From contig CAYGOT010000103.1 in assembly GCA_964351595.1 (NCBI GenBank), positions 1 through 16,441 of the forward strand: a stretch of 16,441 bases of DNA, read 5' to 3'. The position numbers and the translations under genes were made by a program. The stretch comes from UBA6059 sp964351595. GTDB taxonomy: Bacteria; Bacteroidota; Bacteroidia; Cytophagales; Cyclobacteriaceae. Under the pieces are notes generated by a model. That model saw only the letters and a program-made list of their open reading frames with translations, was not told where the DNA came from and did no database searches. Below, in pieces: positions 12,053-16,441 of this stretch (its first letter is position 1; each line of letters begins with the position of its first letter).

Positions 12053-14136
12053 AGCGCTCCGGCCTTATTGGCTTGATGCTAATGGTGCTGGTCACATTTG
12101 GGTACAGCCAACCCAACGAGCGGATTATCGATTTGGAGCGATTTATAGAATACCTGTTTCAGGTTCAGGATATAGATGTCTCTTATGAGGATCTATATGA
12201 ATCACTTTACCTACTCTACACCAACCCTATTAATCTTAATACTACCAATGCAGAGGAGCTCGCCTCCATCTTTCTCCTCACACCCAACCAGATCAACAAT
12301 CTGTTGAACTACCAATCGTCCTACGGCAGACTTCTGAGTATCTACGAGCTACAGGCCATACCCGACTTTGACGAACAAACTATCAGAAATCTACTACCAT
12401 TTGTGACTGTGGATAATGACGGTATCCAGGCCGACAACCGGCCTCTGTTTCAGCGTATTTCTACTGAGGAAAACAATTATTTCATACTTCGCTATCAAAG
12501 ATTACTGGAAGAGCAAAAAGGTTTCACAGCGCCTACATTCGATTCCAATGGAGAGCCCTCTTCGAGATATGCCGGATCACCCAGTAAATACATGGGGCGA
12601 TTTCGGGTCAGCCATTCCAAAGACTTCAGTTTAGGATTCACTTTCGAAAAAGATGCCGGTGAGCAGTTTTGGTGGGATCCTGATAGCAAAACCTATGGAA
12701 TAGACTACTTCTCCTACCACCTCCACCTTCAGAATAAAGGTAAGTTCAAGACTATAGCCCTTGGGGACTACCAGATCCAGATGGGACAAGGGCTGGTCTT
12801 TGGTGCCGGCTTCAACCCTGGAAAGGGCGCTGAATCGATTACTACTGTAAGACGGGGAACTACGGGTGTACGGCCCTATGCGTCCGTGTTAGAGACTGGC
12901 TTCTTCAGAGGAGCCGCTAGTACGGTTAGTCTGGGCAACTTCGAAGTGAGTGGCTACTTCTCAAGGTTGTATCAGGATGCGAGCATTAGGAATGACACCA
13001 CCTTTTCAGACCTGGATGAGTTCGTGAGTTCCATTCAAGACCAGGGGCTTCACCGCACACCAACCGAAATAGCAGCTAAGGACAGAATACTGGAATACTC
13101 CTATGGAAGCAGTATAGTCTACAGTGGAGACTCCAAGCGCTATCAGCTTGGTGCCAACATCCTTAATACGCACTATAGTCTGCCTCTATTCAGAAGACCC
13201 AATAACTACAATCAGTTTGAGTTCAGTGGAAATCAAAACCTGATCTACAGTGTCTTTGGCTCCTATCTTTGGCAAAATTTCAATCTATTTGGCGAGGTAG
13301 CCCAATCAAGCTCTGGAGGAATAGGTGCTGTTGCCGGCTTCATGACCAGTCTCTCCAAGCTGGTTGATTTCAGTATGGTCTTTCGCAATTACCAGCGTGA
13401 TTTCCACAGCTTTTATGGTAATGGCTTTGGTGAGGGCTCACGCAGCATCAATGAGCAGGGTGTGTATTGGGGTATCAAAATAAAACCATCAAGGAAAATT
13501 TTCTTCTCTGCTTACTATGACAAGTTTCGCTTCCCATGGCTGAGGTTTCGTACAGAGGCTCCCTCCGACGGATATGAGTATTTGGCCAGATTCAATTATC
13601 GCCCAGCAAGGTCGGTATTACTCTATTTCCAGCTGAGACAGGAACAAAAACAGCTTACCGTAGGGCCCGATAATAGCAACCTCAATGTGCTGGAAACAGG
13701 CCGAAAGAACAACTATCTACTTAATCTGGACTATAGTGTCAATAGTTGGTTCACCATGAAATCAAGGGTGCAGTACAGTAACTACGATCTTGCGGGCCAG
13801 TACACTGAGGGGATAGCGCTGATCCAGGATTTCAACTTTGAGTTTTGGAAAATGAAACTCAGCTCCCGGTTTGCCATCTTTGATACCGATGACTATGAAA
13901 ATCGTCAGTATGTCTACGAACGAGATGTGCTCTATGGGTTTTCTATTCCGGCGTACAATGGTCTGGGTACCAGGAATTATATCCTACTCCAATACAACCA
14001 TACTAAGAAACTTAATTTCTGGATTCGGTATGCGAAATTCAACTACCGCGGGGTAGAAAGCATTGGCTCTGGATTGGATGAAATAGATGATAATACAAGA
14101 ACAGAAATTAAAGTCCAGATGAGGATTAAGCTCTAG
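12049..14136 (+). CDS. Helix-hairpin-helix protein with large outer-membrane barrel region
   Basis: A 695-residue protein: signal peptide MKRSGLIGLMLMVLVTFGYS; a predominantly helical ComEA-like HhH region at ~58-118 (INLNTTNAEELASIFLLTPNQI and LLSIYELQAIPDFDEQTI); and from ~140 to the end a long series of beta strands rich in Tyr, Phe, Arg and Gly typical of outer-membrane barrels, ending in IKVQMRIKL. In soluble proteins HhH modules bind DNA; here the module is joined to an exported barrel, so it may act in the periplasm, and DNA handling is speculation. The gene is coupled by ATGA overlap with the PorV-like gene, suggesting one complex. It ends in CTAG shared with the stop of the convergent patatin gene. 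Confidence 0.82.
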   Translation: MKRSGLIGLMLMVLVTFGYSQPNERIIDLERFIEYLFQVQDIDVSYEDLYESLYLLYTNPINLNTTNAEELASIFLLTPNQINNLLNYQSSYGRLLSIYELQAIPDFDEQTIRNLLPFVTVDNDGIQADNRPLFQRISTEENNYFILRYQRLLEEQKGFTAPTFDSNGEPSSRYAGSPSKYMGRFRVSHSKDFSLGFTFEKDAGEQFWWDPDSKTYGIDYFSYHLHLQNKGKFKTIALGDYQIQMGQGLVFGAGFNPGKGAESITTVRRGTTGVRPYASVLETGFFRGAASTVSLGNFEVSGYFSRLYQDASIRNDTTFSDLDEFVSSIQDQGLHRTPTEIAAKDRILEYSYGSSIVYSGDSKRYQLGANILNTHYSLPLFRRPNNYNQFEFSGNQNLIYSVFGSYLWQNFNLFGEVAQSSSGGIGAVAGFMTSLSKLVDFSMVFRNYQRDFHSFYGNGFGEGSRSINEQGVYWGIKIKPSRKIFFSAYYDKFRFPWLRFRTEAPSDGYEYLARFNYRPARSVLLYFQLRQEQKQLTVGPDNSNLNVLETGRKNNYLLNLDYSVNSWFTMKSRVQYSNYDLAGQYTEGIALIQDFNFEFWKMKLSSRFAIFDTDDYENRQYVYERDVLYGFSIPAYNGLGTRNYILLQYNHTKKLNFWIRYAKFNYRGVESIGSGLDEIDDNTRTEIKVQMRIKL

Positions 14137-16415
14137 TCAGGATTGTTCATTAACCCTCTAAGTCTCAATAGTGCTGCCCGATTTTCTTTTCGATAGATGT
14201 TCTCCTGAATATTGCGCTTTTCGCGGCTTGTAAGATGCCAGCTCAGCGACGCTCTCTCGTTCTCCTGGCCTTCTAGCAGCTGGCGTTCTGTCCTGAAGTC
14301 AGCTGTATCAATATTGGTGTAAGTATCATATTCGAGTGATACCACATCGAGTGGAGCACCAAACCATTCCTTTGCGAATTGGATTTTATTGTCATTATTG
14401 ACATCCTGAAGATTACCCAGGTTATTGTAAACGCTACTGATAGGTGCCGACAAACGCTGCAATATAGAGGGAGTAGTTCTGGGCTGTACTTCCACATTTT
14501 TGCGGGTATCTCTAATGGAGATTAGCACTACACCAGAAGTGTTTTCCTCAAGCCAAGTCTGAAAGTTGTAGATAAAACGAAGGGCATCACTAATGCCGAA
14601 GTTGTCGGCGATCCCTGCGTCCATTATCTGCATGGAGGGATTACTCGGAAGCTCCACGTTTGGGGTGACGTAAGGGAAGCTGGCGCTCATCCTCAACGCA
14701 CTCAAAAATCTCAGGTCCTGCGACTGTTGCTTTGCAAAATAGCTCATGAAATCAACACCACTGATTTTGTACTGATCATCAAAGGCATCCACTCCAAGGT
14801 TCATATAGCTCACTGGTTGGGCAGAGATATATAGGCGCCTACCGTCATTGGCTATCGTTGGAGACATGATCATCATTGGTATATCAGCATTGTATTCCGG
14901 TAGGGAGTAGCTCATCACAGACTTCTCAAGTAACCCTTCAGTATTGATGTTAAGCTGCTGCTCGAATGCATAACCGCGATCTTTCCTGTATCTGCGTCCG
15001 GCATACTCAAAATGCTGAGAACGCAAAAATAGGTCGTTGACGAGCAGGCTGAAGATGATGGGGTTGAGGTTGTCCTTGGCTATGTTTTGACGGAACTCCT
15101 GGCTGTTATAATCAGCGACCTGCCTCTGCTGATGACGAAGGAAAAGTTCGCGGTAGTAAGCGGCTCCAATCATACCGCCTGATGCTCCGGTGATCAGCAT
15201 GGTACTGTTCATGAGCCCTCCCGTGAGCGTACTGTCGAGCTGAGCCATAGCCGACATGGACCATAGTGCTGCGCGCTGACCACCTCCACTAACGCACAGA
15301 AACACAGCCTTCGGCTTGGGTGCATTTTGTTTCTGCTTCCAGTTTTCAAGCAACTCTATCGTTCGTGACTTATCAGTAGACACCTTTGATGGGTTGCTGC
15401 TTTTTTTGATAGACTGTAGATTATACTCGGCCATCTCAGTATTATACTTCAGCCCTATGGCCTCCGCCCTACCTTCCAGGACGCCATTCTTGACAAGGAG
15501 ATTAATCAATGCCAGCAGTACGATCGTAACAACTAGTGCCCAGGATCTGAACCAATATGAAATGGCACCATTGAGCATGATCACTACCGTCAAAATTAGA
15601 ATGGCACTAGCGGCGGCCGGTATTTTAAAGAGTGGGCTGTCCATAAAAAAACCGAGAATAATGATCAGCAGTAGAATCAAAAGCTCAATAATCACCGAGT
15701 TGAAGTGATTTTGGTCGAAGACTTTCAGCACCATCTCCTTCTCCATGAACGTATCGAGCCCTTTGGTACTAATCGGTCTAAGCTTGATATCCAGGTAGCT
15801 GTCCACTCTAAAACGCTGATCCCTCGCCTCCTTGAGTTTATTCAACGCATTGAGCCTGTTGAGCTTTACCTGCTTGAGCCGCCGATCTACACTGCCAATC
15901 AAAAATTTGAATATGTCCTTATTGGTATAACTGAAGTACAGCAAGAGTATGAAGATCATGAAGCCGGTACCCGTAATAAAGCCCAAAAGCATCAGCATTA
16001 ATTCAAACCATTGGGTGTCCTCATTGCGTATCTGGAACGAAACGATGGAGAAAAAATAGATTAGGAAGACTATCAGAGGTATAATGCTATTGTTGATGCT
16101 GAACTTGACAAAGGGCTTTTCTAGAATACCAACGAAGGTGTACTTGTACCCATAGAGTATGTAGCAGGTGATGTGGAAAGCGATGACCATGCCCCCAAAT
16201 GACAAGCCAACCAGAAAGAAGCTGGTAAAACCAACCGTATCAAGATACTCGGGATCCAGGAAGAGGTAGGGTACACCCAATACTTTCCCAAAGTTCTGAG
16301 TCACAATCACCAACAATAGTGCCCATACGGCTACCAGCGCTATATTTTTACGAAGATGCAGCAGTACTAACTGTACTGGAAAGGAGTAAATAAACCGCTC
16401 AACATTTCGGCTCAT
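14133..16415 (-). CDS. Patatin-like phospholipase with about seven N-terminal membrane segments
   Basis: Numbering from ATG 16415. Residues ~25-40, 62-89, 110-129, 138-162, 240-258, 266-284 and 289-308 are strongly hydrophobic, with a charged helical stretch (~165-235) between the fourth and fifth. The C-terminal half is a patatin-type lipase: oxyanion loop CVSGGGQRAA (~374-383), nucleophile elbow TGASGG with Ser412, SALRMSASFPYVTP (~572-585), and D599 in MDAGIADNFG, the Asp of the Ser-Asp dyad (DAG where DGG/DGA is usual). It should be an inner-membrane-anchored acyl hydrolase acting on phospholipids or other esters; the true substrate is unknown. A TTG one codon upstream (16418) is an alternative start. 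The stop overlaps that of the HhH gene by 4 bp. Only 26 bp of 5' flank are in the window. Confidence 0.87.
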   Translation of the reverse strand: MSRNVERFIYSFPVQLVLLHLRKNIALVAVWALLLVIVTQNFGKVLGVPYLFLDPEYLDTVGFTSFFLVGLSFGGMVIAFHITCYILYGYKYTFVGILEKPFVKFSINNSIIPLIVFLIYFFSIVSFQIRNEDTQWFELMLMLLGFITGTGFMIFILLLYFSYTNKDIFKFLIGSVDRRLKQVKLNRLNALNKLKEARDQRFRVDSYLDIKLRPISTKGLDTFMEKEMVLKVFDQNHFNSVIIELLILLLIIILGFFMDSPLFKIPAAASAILILTVVIMLNGAISYWFRSWALVVTIVLLALINLLVKNGVLEGRAEAIGLKYNTEMAEYNLQSIKKSSNPSKVSTDKSRTIELLENWKQKQNAPKPKAVFLCVSGGGQRAALWSMSAMAQLDSTLTGGLMNSTMLITGASGGMIGAAYYRELFLRHQQRQVADYNSQEFRQNIAKDNLNPIIFSLLVNDLFLRSQHFEYAGRRYRKDRGYAFEQQLNINTEGLLEKSVMSYSLPEYNADIPMMIMSPTIANDGRRLYISAQPVSYMNLGVDAFDDQYKISGVDFMSYFAKQQSQDLRFLSALRMSASFPYVTPNVELPSNPSMQIMDAGIADNFGISDALRFIYNFQTWLEENTSGVVLISIRDTRKNVEVQPRTTPSILQRLSAPISSVYNNLGNLQDVNNDNKIQFAKEWFGAPLDVVSLEYDTYTNIDTADFRTERQLLEGQENERASLSWHLTSREKRNIQENIYRKENRAALLRLRGLMNNPD

Positions 16416-16441
16416 CAATGGGTTTTTAACACTGTTGGACT

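Noticed and set aside
15316..16001. Open frames of 130 and 98 codons on the plus strand
   Set aside because: They are antisense to the membrane half of the patatin-like protein and have no recognisable features.

Overview
The window looks like the chromosome of a Bacteroidota bacterium, probably a member of the Cytophagales. Reasons: a PorV/PorQ-type barrel gene paired with a helix-hairpin-helix barrel gene, a single-POTRA Omp85 protein, a MORN_2 lipoprotein-like repeat protein, a Gre-like factor of the Bacteroidota type, few Shine-Dalgarno sites, and promoter elements of the Bacteroidota form (TAnnTTTG near -7, TTTG/TTG near -33). The genus cannot be told from the sequence alone.

Positions 1-6204 are an aconitase region. 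It begins with the last part of acnB and its terminator, and ends with acnA and its terminator. Between them lies a visibly A/T-richer island: three 15-bp direct repeats at an exact 33-bp period, a long AAA ATPase of the DUF4143 type with a PD-(D/E)xK-like C-terminal region plus an extra domain, a REP-like palindrome, and a hicA-hicB toxin-antitoxin pair. Two lesions stand out. hicA has a one-base frameshift near its 5' end, although a good promoter points at the original ATG. acnA has an in-frame TGA where the family has glycine, exactly at the linker to the swivelling domain 4; the reading frame continues intact on both sides. AcnB next door could cover for a damaged AcnA.

Positions 6205-8926 hold rsgA (30S assembly GTPase), preceded by a compact leader: a consensus promoter, a leaderless 16-codon ORF whose peptide ends in ALAA, and two perfect stem-loops, one of which hides an AAAGGAG sequence. 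Convergent to rsgA is a minus-strand three-gene set yidD - gre-like - plsC (membrane insertion, transcription elongation, phospholipid synthesis).

Positions 8927-16441 are mainly envelope genes: an Omp85-family barrel, a secreted MORN_2 repeat protein on the minus strand (overlapping tail to tail by 17 bp), a PorV/PorQ-like barrel, an HhH-plus-barrel protein translationally coupled to it by ATGA, and a large minus-strand patatin-like phospholipase with about seven membrane segments, whose stop codon overlaps the preceding gene in a shared CTAG. Three promoters in the window (hicA, the rsgA leader ORF, the PorV-like gene) have the same geometry, with the ATG six bases after the -7 box, which implies leaderless mRNAs.
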